Shown here piece by piece: positions 17,798 through 26,076 of a DNA stretch of 64,000 nucleotides (its first letter is position 1; every line of letters begins with the position of its first letter). The notes below the pieces were generated by a model. It was not told the DNA's origin, made no database searches, and saw only the letters and a program-made list of their open reading frames with translations. Source of the stretch: CAVVNN01 sp963838035 (GTDB taxonomy: Bacteria; Actinomycetota; Thermoleophilia; Solirubrobacterales; 70-9); contig CAWIPM010000002.1 in the NCBI GenBank assembly GCA_963838035.1, positions 434,001-498,000 of the forward strand. Direction: 5' to 3'. Made by a program: the position numbers and the translations under genes.

Positions 17798-19245
17798 GGG
17801 GCGTCGACCAGCTTCCGCAGCTCGGCACGGGCCACCTCACGATCGTCGAAGGGGACCTTGCGCCCCTCCTCGAACTCCTGGCCCTGCTCATGGCCCTTGC
17901 CCGCGATCACCACGGTGTCGCCCTCTCGGGCATGGGCAAAGGCGAGGGCGATCGCGGCGCGGCGGTCGACCTCCACCTCGACCGCGCCTCCGGCGCCGGC
18001 CCCCGCCGCCACCTCGGCCACAATCGCCTCCGGGTCCTCGGAGCGAGGGTTGTCGGAGGTGACGATCGCGATGTCGGACAGCTCCGCCCCGGCCCTCCCC
18101 ATCTTCGGTCGCTTGTCGCGGTCACGGTCACCGCCGGCGCCGAAGACCGAGATCACCCTCCCCTCGGTCAGCCGCCGCGCCGCCCCCAGCACGTTCTCAA
18201 GCGAGTCGGGGGTGTGCGCGTAGTCGACCAGGACCGCAAACGGCTGCCCCTCGTCGACAGGCTCGAAGCGCCCCGGTACCCGGCCGGCCCGGCCCAGGCC
18301 GGCCGCTGCGGTCTCCGGAGCGACCCCCAGCGCCGCGGCCACGGCGAACGCCCCCAGCGCATTGGCGACGTTGAAGTGGCCGGGGAGCGCTGTGCGGACC
18401 GGCATCCGACCCCCGGGCCCGTCGACCGCGAACCTCGCCCCCGCCGCGTCGAATGAGACGTCGCGAGCGACGTAGTCGGCATCGGCGCCCTCGGTGGAGA
18501 ACGTTTTGCACTCGAACTCCTCGGCGAGGCGGCGGCCGTAGGGGTCGTCGACGTTGACGATCGAGGCGCTCGGCCCCATCTCGAACAGCGCTCGCTTCGA
18601 GCGGAAGTAGTCCTCCATGCCTCCGTGGAAGTCGAGGTGGTCCTGGGTCAGATTCGTGAACAGAGCCGCCTCGAAACGCGTCGCGTCGCAGCGGTGCAGC
18701 GCCAGCGCATGCGAGGAGACCTCCATCGCACAGGCTCGATCCCCGCCGTCCAGCATCCGCCTGAAGGTCGCCTGCAGGTCGATCGCCTCGGGCGTGGTCC
18801 GCTCGACCTCCTCCCCCACTCCGCCGACCACCTGTTTCACGGTCCCCAACAGCCCACAGGGGACGCCCGCCGCCTCGAGCACCTCCCGGATCAAGAACGC
18901 CGTCGTCGTCTTCCCGTTGGTCCCCGTCACTCCGACGACCCGAAGCTTCCCGGTCGGGTCCCCCCAAAACCGCGCCGCCAGCGTCGCCATCGCCGCCCGC
19001 GCGTCGGAAACCACCACCTGGGCCGTTTCCAGCTCCAGCTCGCGCTCCACCACCAGCCCGACCGCCCCGGCCTCGACCGCCGCCGCCGCGAACTCATGCC
19101 CGTCCACCTTCTCCCCCGGCACGCAGAAGAACAGCGTTCCGGGGCCGACCTTTCGGCTGTCGTAGGCGAGACCCGCAACCTCACCGTGGGCATCCCCGAC
19201 GATCCGTCCCACGGTCGCTCCGCCAACGAGCTCTTCCAGCTTCAC
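17794..19245 (-). CDS. murE: UDP-MurNAc-L-Ala-D-Glu--meso-DAP ligase
   Basis: Mur ligase adding the third stem residue. 483 aa. ATP loop VTGTNGKTTTAFLIREVLE, carbamylated-Lys region TNLTQDHLDFHGGMEDYFRSKRALFE, and the DNPRSEDP motif, which in this family marks meso-diaminopimelate specificity (lysine enzymes carry a different motif). Overlaps the murF start by 4 bp. Confidence 0.96.
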   Translation of the reverse strand: MKLEELVGGATVGRIVGDAHGEVAGLAYDSRKVGPGTLFFCVPGEKVDGHEFAAAAVEAGAVGLVVERELELETAQVVVSDARAAMATLAARFWGDPTGKLRVVGVTGTNGKTTTAFLIREVLEAAGVPCGLLGTVKQVVGGVGEEVERTTPEAIDLQATFRRMLDGGDRACAMEVSSHALALHRCDATRFEAALFTNLTQDHLDFHGGMEDYFRSKRALFEMGPSASIVNVDDPYGRRLAEEFECKTFSTEGADADYVARDVSFDAAGARFAVDGPGGRMPVRTALPGHFNVANALGAFAVAAALGVAPETAAAGLGRAGRVPGRFEPVDEGQPFAVLVDYAHTPDSLENVLGAARRLTEGRVISVFGAGGDRDRDKRPKMGRAGAELSDIAIVTSDNPRSEDPEAIVAEVAAGAGAGGAVEVEVDRRAAIALAFAHAREGDTVVIAGKGHEQGQEFEEGRKVPFDDREVARAELRKLVDAP

Positions 19246-19254
19246 CGGGCGATT

Positions 19255-20922
19255 CTAGGTCGCTGACTGCGGGGGAACGCATTCGAGGTAGGGAAGGGCG
19301 AACCCGGCGATCTTGCCGAATGCCGGGGCGGCGACCGACCCGCCGTAGTAGTTCCCGCCCGAGGGCTGGTCGACGATCACGGCCACCAGCAGCCGCGGGT
19401 CCTGAGCCGGCGCGAACCCGATGAAGGAGGCGACGAACTTCGTTTCCGAGTAGGTCCCGTTTTCGGCGACCTGCGCCGTGCCCGTCTTGCCGGCCAGGGT
19501 GTAACCGGGGACGCTCACCTCCGAGGCGGTCCCCCCGGGCGCCAGCACGCCCTCGAGCATCGTCCTCACCTCTTCGGCGACCTGCGGTTCGATCACCCGC
19601 CGCCCGCGCGGCTCCTGCACGGCTTCGCCGCCGACGTCCTCGATCAGCTGCGGCGGGCGCAGGATGCCACCGTCGGCGATCGCCGTGTAGCCGGCGACCA
19701 TCTGCATCGGCGTCACCGCCAGCCCCTGCCCGATCGGCAGGTTGCCCATCGTCGACCCCGAGTATTCGCTCAGCGACGGAACGATCCCCCGCTCCTCGCC
19801 GGGGAACTGGATCCCCGTAGGGCGGCCGAACCCGAAGCGGTCGATCCAGCGGCTGAAGCTGTCGCTGCCCAGCTTCTCCCCGATCGTCACCGCGCCGACG
19901 TTGGATGAATGAGAGAGGATTTCGGCGACGCTGAGCGTTTCGGTCCCCCGCGGCTCGGCGTCTTCGATCGTTCGGTCGGCGACGTGGATCGCCGGGGGCA
20001 GGGTGAAGGAGGTCTCCGGGGTCACCAGCCCTTCCTCGAGCGCGGCTGAGACCGTGAACGCCTTGAACGTCGAGCCCGGCTCGTAGGTGAACCCGGTCGC
20101 CCGGTTCATCAGGTCTTCGGGCTTGGCGCTGGAGAGGTCGGTGAGGCTGACGGGCGGCCAGTTGGCCATCGCCAGGATCTGCGAGCTGCGCGGGTCGGTG
20201 ACGATCGCCGTCGCGCCCTTCGGCGAGAATTCCGAGCCCACCTCCGCCAGGACCCGTTCCGTCTCCGCCTGGATCGCCGGGTCGAGGGTCAGCTTGATGC
20301 TCTTGCCATCGCTGGCTTCGGTGGTCGTTTCGAGGCGGATCGGCTGGCCGAGCGCGTCCTTGACGATCCGCCGTTCGCCGTCGGCGCCCTTCAGCGCCGA
20401 GTCCTCGCCCGCCTCCAGACCCGTCAGTCCCTGGTTTTCCTCGCCGACGGCGCCGATCACCTGCCCCGCGAGCTGTCCCTGCGGGTAGGCCCGCCTGCTG
20501 TCCGGCAGTTCTCCGATTCCGGGAAGTTCGAGCCGGGCGATCCGCGCCGCGGTTGGAATGTCCACCTTATGAGCGACGTAGGAGAAGCCGGATTCGGCAG
20601 TGAGGCTGCGCAGGATTTCACCCTTGCCCTGTCCCAGGATCGTCGCCAGTTTTTCGGCGGTCCGCGGCGCGTCCTTGACCTGGTAGGGGGTCGCGTAGAT
20701 CGTCGCGGCGTCCTCGGAGGAGGCGAGCTCGTGGCCGTGGCGGTCGAGGATGCTGCCGCGCAACCCCGGCACGACGACGTTCTCGCTCTGCTGGGAGATC
20801 GCCTCGGAGGCGAGCTTCGCCCCCTGCACCCCCTGCAGCCAGAAGGCGCGGCCGACGATGACGAGGAAGCAGAGTAGGAAGCCGGCGAAGAGAAGGCCGA
20901 TCCTTCGCTCGATCAGGCGCAT
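19255..20922 (-). CDS. ftsI: Septal peptidoglycan transpeptidase (class B PBP)
   Basis: 555 aa, one N-terminal TM helix (8-27), PBP dimerisation domain (about 50-200), then the transpeptidase. Catalytic motifs: STFK (S284, K287), SSN (339-341), KTG (479-481). There is no PASTA domain after the transpeptidase. It follows the ftsL-like gene and precedes murE, the normal dcw position. Works with FtsW at the septum. Confidence 0.95.
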   Translation of the reverse strand: MRLIERRIGLLFAGFLLCFLVIVGRAFWLQGVQGAKLASEAISQQSENVVVPGLRGSILDRHGHELASSEDAATIYATPYQVKDAPRTAEKLATILGQGKGEILRSLTAESGFSYVAHKVDIPTAARIARLELPGIGELPDSRRAYPQGQLAGQVIGAVGEENQGLTGLEAGEDSALKGADGERRIVKDALGQPIRLETTTEASDGKSIKLTLDPAIQAETERVLAEVGSEFSPKGATAIVTDPRSSQILAMANWPPVSLTDLSSAKPEDLMNRATGFTYEPGSTFKAFTVSAALEEGLVTPETSFTLPPAIHVADRTIEDAEPRGTETLSVAEILSHSSNVGAVTIGEKLGSDSFSRWIDRFGFGRPTGIQFPGEERGIVPSLSEYSGSTMGNLPIGQGLAVTPMQMVAGYTAIADGGILRPPQLIEDVGGEAVQEPRGRRVIEPQVAEEVRTMLEGVLAPGGTASEVSVPGYTLAGKTGTAQVAENGTYSETKFVASFIGFAPAQDPRLLVAVIVDQPSGGNYYGGSVAAPAFGKIAGFALPYLECVPPQSAT

Positions 20923-20933
20923 CCGGTGGCGTC

Positions 20934-21437
20934 CTAGCCGGCGCCGGCGAGCCGTTTGGCAGCGATCGCGACGTCGCCGCGGCTCGCGTCCGCGTAGCGG
21001 ACATGATCTGCGGAGGGCATCAGGAGCCCCTGCGCTACGGCGGCATTGCGGACCCGCTCGATCCCCGACTTCTGCGCGTCGCGATTGCGCAGCAGCGCGT
21101 TCTCCTGTTCGAGCGCCTGGATGCTCTCGTCGATCTTGCCCGCCGACGCGGCGAAGCTGAGGGTGACGACGTTGAGCGCGACGATGCCGACCAGCAGGAC
21201 GCCGAGCACGCCGATCCAGGCGCGACCGCGAGTCATCCTCACCATCAGGCCGGAGTCGGGAAGATGGCGAACGGTGGCCGCGGTGCGGACGGCGGCGAGC
21301 GGGACCAGATTGCCGCGGGCGGCGCGCCGGGGCTTGGGACGAGCGCGCTGGGGGGCTCGCAACGGCGCCGGACGAACGCGGGCCGGGGCCGCGCTGCGAG
21401 CGGGGGCCGCCCGCCTTGCTGTCGCGGCCGCAGCCAT
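20934..21437 (-). CDS. FtsL-like septum protein
   Basis: 167 aa. Its ATG at 21437 shares one base with the rsmH stop (TGATG). The N-terminal 65 residues are Ala/Arg/Pro-rich, followed by one TM helix (GRAWIGVLGVLLVGIVALNVV) and a coiled coil (GKIDESIQALEQENALLRNRD...). This is the FtsL/DivIC layout, and the slot between rsmH and ftsI is where ftsL lies. Sequence conservation in the family is low, so the call rests on topology and position. The larger open frame upstream is a shadow of rsmH. Confidence 0.8.
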   Translation of the reverse strand: MAAAATARRAAPARSAAPARVRPAPLRAPQRARPKPRRAARGNLVPLAAVRTAATVRHLPDSGLMVRMTRGRAWIGVLGVLLVGIVALNVVTLSFAASAGKIDESIQALEQENALLRNRDAQKSGIERVRNAAVAQGLLMPSADHVRYADASRGDVAIAAKRLAGAG

Positions 21438-22372
21438 CAGGCCTCCTCGGCGATCTTCACCGCGGCGCGCAGGTGGGCGGAGCGCGAGCGCGGGTTGGCG
21501 GCTACCTCGGCGACGCCCGGGTCGATCGGGCGGCGGGTCAGCAGCTCGGCCTCGGGCTCGTGTCCGCAGACGCAGACGGGAAGCTCCGGCGGGCAGACGC
21601 AGCCGCGGGCACGCCCGGCGAGGAACCGCTTGACGCGTCGGTCCTCCAGCGAGTGGAAGGAGATCGCGGCGAGCCGGCCGCCGACCGGGAGCATCTCCCA
21701 GGCGGTCGGCAGCGCGTCGTCGAGCGCGTCGAGCTCGCCGTTGACGGCGATCCGCAGTGCCTGGAAGGTCCGCTTGGCCGGATGGCCGCCGCCGAACCGA
21801 GCCGAGGCGGGCATGCCCGCCTTGACCGCGGCAACCAGCTCCGACGTAGTCCTCAGGGGCCGGCGCCGGACGATCTCTCGGGCGATGCCGCCCGCGTAGC
21901 GCTCCTCGCCGAAGCGGCGCAGCGCCTGGGCGATCCGCGACTCGGGCCACTCATTGACGAGGTCGGCCGCGGTCAGCTGCTGGCGGGTGTCCATCCGCAT
22001 GTCGAGCGGCGCGTCATAGGAATAGGAGAAGCCCCTCTCCCAGGCGTCGACCTGCATAGATGACATTCCGAGGTCCATGTAGACCATGTCTGGGGAGAGG
22101 CCTTCGCCATGCAGGGTGCGAAGCCCTTCCGCGAAGTCGGCGCCGATGAAGCGGGTGCGGCAGGCGGCCCCGGCGGCGAACTCAACAAAACGGGCCTCTG
22201 CGGCGGGGTCGCGATCGATGCAGACGAGCGTCCCGGTCGGCCCGATCCGGTCGGCGAGCAGCCGCGCGTGGCCGCCGCCGCCGAAGGTGCAATCGACCGC
22301 GACCTGCCCCGGCTCGGGCGCGAGCAGGGCGATCAGCTCGGGGGCTAGGACTGGCTCGTGCTCGGTCGGCAT
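21437..22372 (-). CDS. rsmH: 16S rRNA (cytosine1402-N4)-methyltransferase
   Basis: SAM-dependent methyltransferase MraW/RsmH. ATG at 22372 gives the family N-terminus MPTEHEPVLAPELIALL and 311 aa. Two further ATGs at 22408 and 22432 are in frame; the latter lies 1 nt past the mraZ stop, so the true start is not certain. Motifs: VDCTFGGGGHARLL (SAM site), DLGMSSMQVD, ERGFSYSYDAPLDMRMD, FHSLEDRRVKRF. Confidence 0.95.
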   Translation of the reverse strand: MPTEHEPVLAPELIALLAPEPGQVAVDCTFGGGGHARLLADRIGPTGTLVCIDRDPAAEARFVEFAAGAACRTRFIGADFAEGLRTLHGEGLSPDMVYMDLGMSSMQVDAWERGFSYSYDAPLDMRMDTRQQLTAADLVNEWPESRIAQALRRFGEERYAGGIAREIVRRRPLRTTSELVAAVKAGMPASARFGGGHPAKRTFQALRIAVNGELDALDDALPTAWEMLPVGGRLAAISFHSLEDRRVKRFLAGRARGCVCPPELPVCVCGHEPEAELLTRRPIDPGVAEVAANPRSRSAHLRAAVKIAEEA

Positions 22373-22433
22373 ATATGTAAGGGTGGCGGTCGTCGAAGCC
22401 GGGCTCATCGCCTGCAGGGCCTGGGCTCGCATC

Positions 22434-22877
22434 TCACTCAGAGGCTCCCGTGCCTGCCAGCCCCTCGGCGATCTCAGGGGCCTCGGCGTCGAGCTCCTCC
22501 TCCTGCTTGGCCCAGGCCTCGGCGTCCCAGATCTCCAGGTACTCCCCGGTGCCGACCACGACGCAGGCGCCGGCGAGCCCAGCGTGGTCGAGCAGCGGCT
22601 TGGGAATGCGGATGCGGCCAGCCGAGTCGAGCTTCTCGTCGAAGGAGCCGCCGTGGAAACGGCGGCGGAGGCGACGGGCGTCACGGCCGAAGGGGCTGTG
22701 CGGCGAGAGGAAGCGGTCGGAGAGGCCCTCGAACTCGGCGGTCGTGTGCAGCCAGACGCAGGGGTCGAAGCCCTTGGAGAGAACCACTCCATCTGAGAGA
22801 GCAGCGCGGAACCGCGAAGGAACCGTGAGCCGATCCTTGGAGTCGAGACTGTGCTCGTAGATGCCCCGAAATGCCAC
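22434..22877 (-). CDS. mraZ: Transcriptional regulator MraZ
   Basis: First gene of the dcw operon; a DNA-binding repressor of the cluster with two AbrB-like SpoVT repeats (residues about 1-50 and 75-125). N-terminus AFRGIYEHSLDSKDRLTVPSRFR and second repeat DSAGRIRIPKPLLDHAGL are diagnostic. 147 aa, normal length. It should bind the TGGGN repeats at 22975-22999. Confidence 0.97.
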   Translation of the reverse strand: MAFRGIYEHSLDSKDRLTVPSRFRAALSDGVVLSKGFDPCVWLHTTAEFEGLSDRFLSPHSPFGRDARRLRRRFHGGSFDEKLDSAGRIRIPKPLLDHAGLAGACVVVGTGEYLEIWDAEAWAKQEEELDAEAPEIAEGLAGTGASE

Positions 22878-22974
22878 TGCGTCGATTCCTTTCGGGAGAG
22901 CCGGGGAAAGAGTTAGGACCGAGGTGATGAGGTGGGAGGAGCCTCACCACCCCGGTCCTGGGCTTCAACTCGAG

Positions 22975-22999
22975 CGCCACAGTACCCCACTTCCCCCCA
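22975..22999 (-). promoter_or_regulatory. MraZ operator (three TGG(G/C)G repeats)
   Basis: Read on the minus strand, TGGGG-GGAAG-TGGGG-TACTG-TGGCG: three boxes at exact 10-bp spacing (22995-22999, 22985-22989, 22975-22979), the last degenerate. MraZ is known to bind such TGGGN repeats with 5-bp spacers. They lie about 100 bp before mraZ and within the candidate promoter. Confidence 0.85.
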
Positions 23000-23007
23000 C
23001 TTTGCAA
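22979..23007 (-). promoter_or_regulatory. Candidate dcw promoter overlapping the MraZ boxes
   Basis: TTGCAA (23002-23007), a 17-bp spacer, and TACTGT (22979-22984) on the minus strand. Spacing is ideal; the -10 keeps the key T, A and final T. The spacer consists largely of the two intact MraZ boxes, so bound MraZ would block RNA polymerase. Inferred from sequence only. Confidence 0.55.
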
Positions 23008-23039
23008 CACGACCCTGTCGTGCAAGCCCATTTGCAGCT

Positions 23040-23327
23040 CTAGTAGCCGCTCAGCAGGGCGCCGGCGTTTGCGATCAGGCCGGCGGCAATCATCAACAGA
23101 ACCGAAGGGACGAGGATCAGGGCGACCATGAGCTGGATCCTCGGAGCCGCCCGAGCCGCCGCCTCCTCGACGGCGCGGCGCTGGTCCCGGCGCAGGGCCG
23201 TGGATTGGCGGCGGAGCTGGTCGGCGAGGGGTGAGCCAAGGCGACGGGACTGTTCGATCGAGGCGATCAGGGTCGCCAGCTCACTGCCCGGAACCCGCTC
23301 GCGAAGGGAGCCGAGAGCCTCGGAGAC
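23040..23327 (-). pseudogene. Truncated type II secretion/TadC-like (T2SF) C-terminus
   Basis: About 95 residues (SEALGSLRERVPGSELATL... LGSPLADQLRRQSTALRRDQRRAVEEAAARAAPRIQLMVALILVPSVLLMI) match the last part of a T2SF domain from TadC-type pilus assembly proteins, including one C-terminal TM helix. The N-terminal T2SF portion and first TM helices are missing, and the upstream sequence is the DUF192 gene in another frame. No good start codon begins the domain. No other tad genes are in the window, so this is most likely the stub of a deletion. Confidence 0.65.
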
Positions 23328-23595
23328 TGGCCACCCGACGGGGCCCGACGGCGGGCTGCAGCAGGAGGGACACGCCGCTCGCATCGAGGAAGACCAGGCC
23401 GAGCGCAAAGCGCATCCCGAATGTGTGGACGCTGGAGCAGCCGGGGATCAGCAGCCCTTCTCCCGCCTGCTCGCGGCTGAGGAAGGCGAGTCCCAGGAGC
23501 CGGGCGCGGAAGCCCACGGCCACAGCCACCTCGCGTCCGCCGACGGTGCGCCGCGGCAGGGAATCGAGGCGCGCGGCGATGCGGGGGGCATCCAT
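23281..23595 (-). CDS. DUF192 family protein
   Basis: 104 aa. Core motifs of DUF192: RARLLGLAFLSREQAGEGLLIPGCSSVHTFGMRFALGLVFLDASG. Members are small beta proteins of unknown role. The C-terminal end (PRRVASLRGSRLPSRAGSGQ) lacks the usual VLEL-type strand and overlaps the T2SF fragment, so this gene may have been clipped by the same event. It reads away from the divergent PfkB gene (74 bp gap). Confidence 0.75.
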   Translation of the reverse strand: MDAPRIAARLDSLPRRTVGGREVAVAVGFRARLLGLAFLSREQAGEGLLIPGCSSVHTFGMRFALGLVFLDASGVSLLLQPAVGPRRVASLRGSRLPSRAGSGQ

Positions 23596-23669
23596 ACAGG
23601 GTCAAAGCGCCGCCGCCTCCGTAATCTCCCCCCTGGGCAATCCAGCGCGCCGGCTCTAGGCTTTTCGCG

Positions 23670-24599
23670 ATGGCCCCCAACGGCAGGGTCGCTGTGTTCG
23701 GCCCCCACCCGATGCTCTCGATCACGATCGAGCAGTTGACCGCGGAGGGGGGCGACGACATCCACGCCCACCCCGCCGGGCAGGGCGTGTGGGTGGCGCG
23801 GATGGCGGCCGAGCTGGGAGCGGAGCCGACCCTCTGCGGCTTCATTGGCGGTGAGACCGGCACCGTGCTGCGGCCGCTGCTGGAGCAGCTCTCGATCGAG
23901 CTGCGCCTGGTGGAGACCGCCGAGGCCAGCGGCGCCTACATTCACGACCGCCGCGATGGCGAGCGCCGGCCGGTCGCCCAGAGCGCCGCCATGCCCCCCT
24001 CCCGGCATGAGATCGACGATCTCTTCTCGGTCACCTGCGCCGCCGCTCTGGACTCCGGCGTCCTCGCCCTCTGCGGGCCATATCCGAGCGAGGCTCTGCC
24101 GCTGGAGATCTATGGCAGCCTGGTCGCCGACGTGCGCGCAAACGGAACCCCGGTCGTGGTCGACCTCTCCTCGCCCCGTCTCGACAGCGCCCTGGAGGGC
24201 AAGCCGGACCTGGTCAAGATCAACGACTGGGAGCTGGCGGCGTTCGTCTCCGGCCCGGTCGACACCGAGGCGAGGATGCGGTCGGCGATGGAGCGCCTGC
24301 TCGAGCGGGGCGCCACCGCGGCGATCGTCACCCGCGCCGAGGAGCCGGCGATGGTGCTGCGCGGCGATGAAGCCTGGGAGCTGACCCCGCCCCGCTTCGA
24401 GCGCGGCTCGCGCGAGGGTTGCGGCGACTCGATGATGGGTGGGCTGACGGCCGCGATGGCGGACGGCCGCGAGTGGGAGGAGGCGCTGCGGATCGGCGCC
24501 GCGGCGGGGGCGGCCAACTTCCTCCGCCACGGCCTCGGCACCGGAGCCCGCTCGGTTGTCGAGGACCTTGCCCGCCGGGTGGGCCTGCGCCGCCTTTAG
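23670..24599 (+). CDS. PfkB-family sugar kinase
   Basis: 309-aa ribokinase-fold kinase, probably cytoplasmic. N-terminal substrate part FGPHPMLSITIEQLTAEGG and AHPAGQGVWVARMAAELGAEPTLCGFIGG (a 1-phosphofructokinase/tagatose-6-P kinase-like pattern) and the C-terminal anion hole/base REGCGDSMMGGLTAAM, where the usual GAGD is GCGD. The substrate cannot be told from sequence. It ends 4 bp into the convergent PHP gene. Confidence 0.85.
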   Translation: MAPNGRVAVFGPHPMLSITIEQLTAEGGDDIHAHPAGQGVWVARMAAELGAEPTLCGFIGGETGTVLRPLLEQLSIELRLVETAEASGAYIHDRRDGERRPVAQSAAMPPSRHEIDDLFSVTCAAALDSGVLALCGPYPSEALPLEIYGSLVADVRANGTPVVVDLSSPRLDSALEGKPDLVKINDWELAAFVSGPVDTEARMRSAMERLLERGATAAIVTRAEEPAMVLRGDEAWELTPPRFERGSREGCGDSMMGGLTAAMADGREWEEALRIGAAAGAANFLRHGLGTGARSVVEDLARRVGLRRL

Positions 24600-25315
24600 A
24601 ACGGGGGCTCGAGGGGGGTACCCTCGACGATCGCCCGGGGGGCCTCCTCGGCGATCCAATTCAGGTGGGATGCCAGTGGCTCGACCTGGCCCAGCCTCTC
24701 CAGCGCCGCGGAGAGGTGAACCGGCCGCCCCCCGTGGGAGGAGTGCGCGTCGCTGCTGAGCACGTGGACGAGGCCCGCCTCGGCGAGGGCCAGCATCCCC
24801 GCGGCGAACCGCTCGCGGAGGAAGAAGTCCGCCGTCGCCTGGATCAGCGCGCCGGCGGCGACCAGCGCCGCGATGCGCTCGAACATGTCGGCGGAGAGGT
24901 GGCGCTCGGGGTGGGCGATCAGGGCGCGGTGGCCGCGCTCGGCCAGATGCTCGACCCGCTGCGCCAGGCTGTCGGTGAGCGGGCCGGCCGCCGGCTCGAG
25001 CAGCACCCAGCGCCCGCCTCCCAGGGCCACCTGCGCCAGCTCCTCCTCGCTCAGCGCCTCGACAGCCGTCTCGGCGACCTCCCCACCCGGCAGGACGACC
25101 ACCGGGATACCCTCGCCATCCAGATGCGCATTCAGCGCCGCGACACGGCGCCCGACCTCCTCGATGCGCACGTCATGGTCATGCCGGATGTGAGGGGTCG
25201 CGCAGATCGCCTCGACCCCGTCAGCGGCTGCCTGGCGCGCCATCCCGGCGCTGTCGCGGAGGTCGAGTGCCCCGTCGTCGACCCCTGGGAGGATGTGGCA
25301 GTGGAGGTCGATCAC
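24596..25315 (-). CDS. CpsB/YwqE-like PHP-domain phosphatase
   Basis: 239 aa from a GTG at 25315 that overlaps the SCO1 stop (GTGA). PHP metal motifs: IDLHCHILPGVDDGA at the N-terminus, CATPHIRHD, IAHPERH and LSSDAHSSHGGRP, matching the manganese-dependent tyrosine-protein phosphatase family CpsB/CapC, which controls exopolysaccharide synthesis. No tyrosine kinase or polysaccharide genes are adjacent, so the substrate is open. Confidence 0.85.
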   Translation of the reverse strand: MIDLHCHILPGVDDGALDLRDSAGMARQAAADGVEAICATPHIRHDHDVRIEEVGRRVAALNAHLDGEGIPVVVLPGGEVAETAVEALSEEELAQVALGGGRWVLLEPAAGPLTDSLAQRVEHLAERGHRALIAHPERHLSADMFERIAALVAAGALIQATADFFLRERFAAGMLALAEAGLVHVLSSDAHSSHGGRPVHLSAALERLGQVEPLASHLNWIAEEAPRAIVEGTPLEPPF

Positions 25316-25941
25316 ATGGCTTCTGCGGCGAGCGTCTTGAGGTCGTCGCTGACCCAGGTCGGCAGGAACGGGTAGACCATCCCCGCCCGCTCGAACCCCT
25401 TCGCGTCGATCAGGTAGATCGCGTCGGTGTGTTCGATGTCGCTCGTCGTGCGCCGCACTTCGATCCCGTACTTTCGCCAGACCGACTTGAGTTGTGCCTT
25501 GGAGCCCAGCAGCCAGCGCCACTCATAGCGCGCCAGGCCGAAACGCCTGATCGCGCTTCGCGCCGTGGCCGGGGTGTCAGCCCAGGGGTTGACGCTGACC
25601 GCGACCACGATCGGGCGCTCCGAGCGCGGCACAGCCTGGAAGGCCGCGGCAAGCGCCCGGCCCTCGAGCGGGCACTGCTGATGGCAGTGGGAGTCCATGA
25701 AGGTGAGGATCACCGGGCGGCCCCTCAGCGAGGCGAGGGTGAAACGCCGGCCGCTCTGGTCGGGCAGCGAGAATCCGGGCGCCAGCCGCACGCCCTGCGG
25801 CCAGACCGCCTGGCCGTGGACTTCGGCCGCCGGCTTCCCTCCTGTCGACCCGCCGCTCTTCCACCCGTGAGCCCCGACGCCGAGCGCGACGCCGAGGATC
25901 GCCGCCACCACGAGTGTCACCGCAGCGGCTTTCCGGCTCAC
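25312..25941 (-). CDS. SCO1/SenC copper chaperone
   Basis: Membrane-anchored thioredoxin-fold protein that delivers copper to the CuA site of cytochrome oxidase. GTG 25941 (209 aa) overlaps the stop of the 45-aa gene. N-terminal TM helix (5-24), copper ligands C86 and C90 (HCHQQC) and H171 (IEHTDA). Last gene of the oxidase operon together with the overlapping PHP gene. Confidence 0.92.
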   Translation of the reverse strand: MSRKAAAVTLVVAAILGVALGVGAHGWKSGGSTGGKPAAEVHGQAVWPQGVRLAPGFSLPDQSGRRFTLASLRGRPVILTFMDSHCHQQCPLEGRALAAAFQAVPRSERPIVVAVSVNPWADTPATARSAIRRFGLARYEWRWLLGSKAQLKSVWRKYGIEVRRTTSDIEHTDAIYLIDAKGFERAGMVYPFLPTWVSDDLKTLAAEAM

Positions 25942-26075
25942 GGGTGTTTCTTGCTCGCCACCGCGTACCACCAGATGACCACGGCCATCGTCACGACCAG
26001 GGGAAACACGGTCGAGAAGACACCCGAGAAGCTCGTCCAGCCGGCGGTCGCGAGCAGCTGCGAAATCATTGGCAT
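25938..26075 (-). CDS. 45-aa single-TM protein of the oxidase operon
   Basis: ATG at 26075 lies 1 nt after the ctaG stop, and its TGA overlaps the SCO1 GTG, so it is tightly packed in the operon. The product MPMISQLLATAGWTSFSGVF... has one TM helix (STVFPLVVTMAVVIWWYAVA) and ends SKKHP. Coding is supported by the perfect junctions at both ends. It may be a small accessory subunit or assembly factor; no family recognised. Confidence 0.75.
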   Translation of the reverse strand: MPMISQLLATAGWTSFSGVFSTVFPLVVTMAVVIWWYAVASKKHP

Positions 26076-26076
26076 C

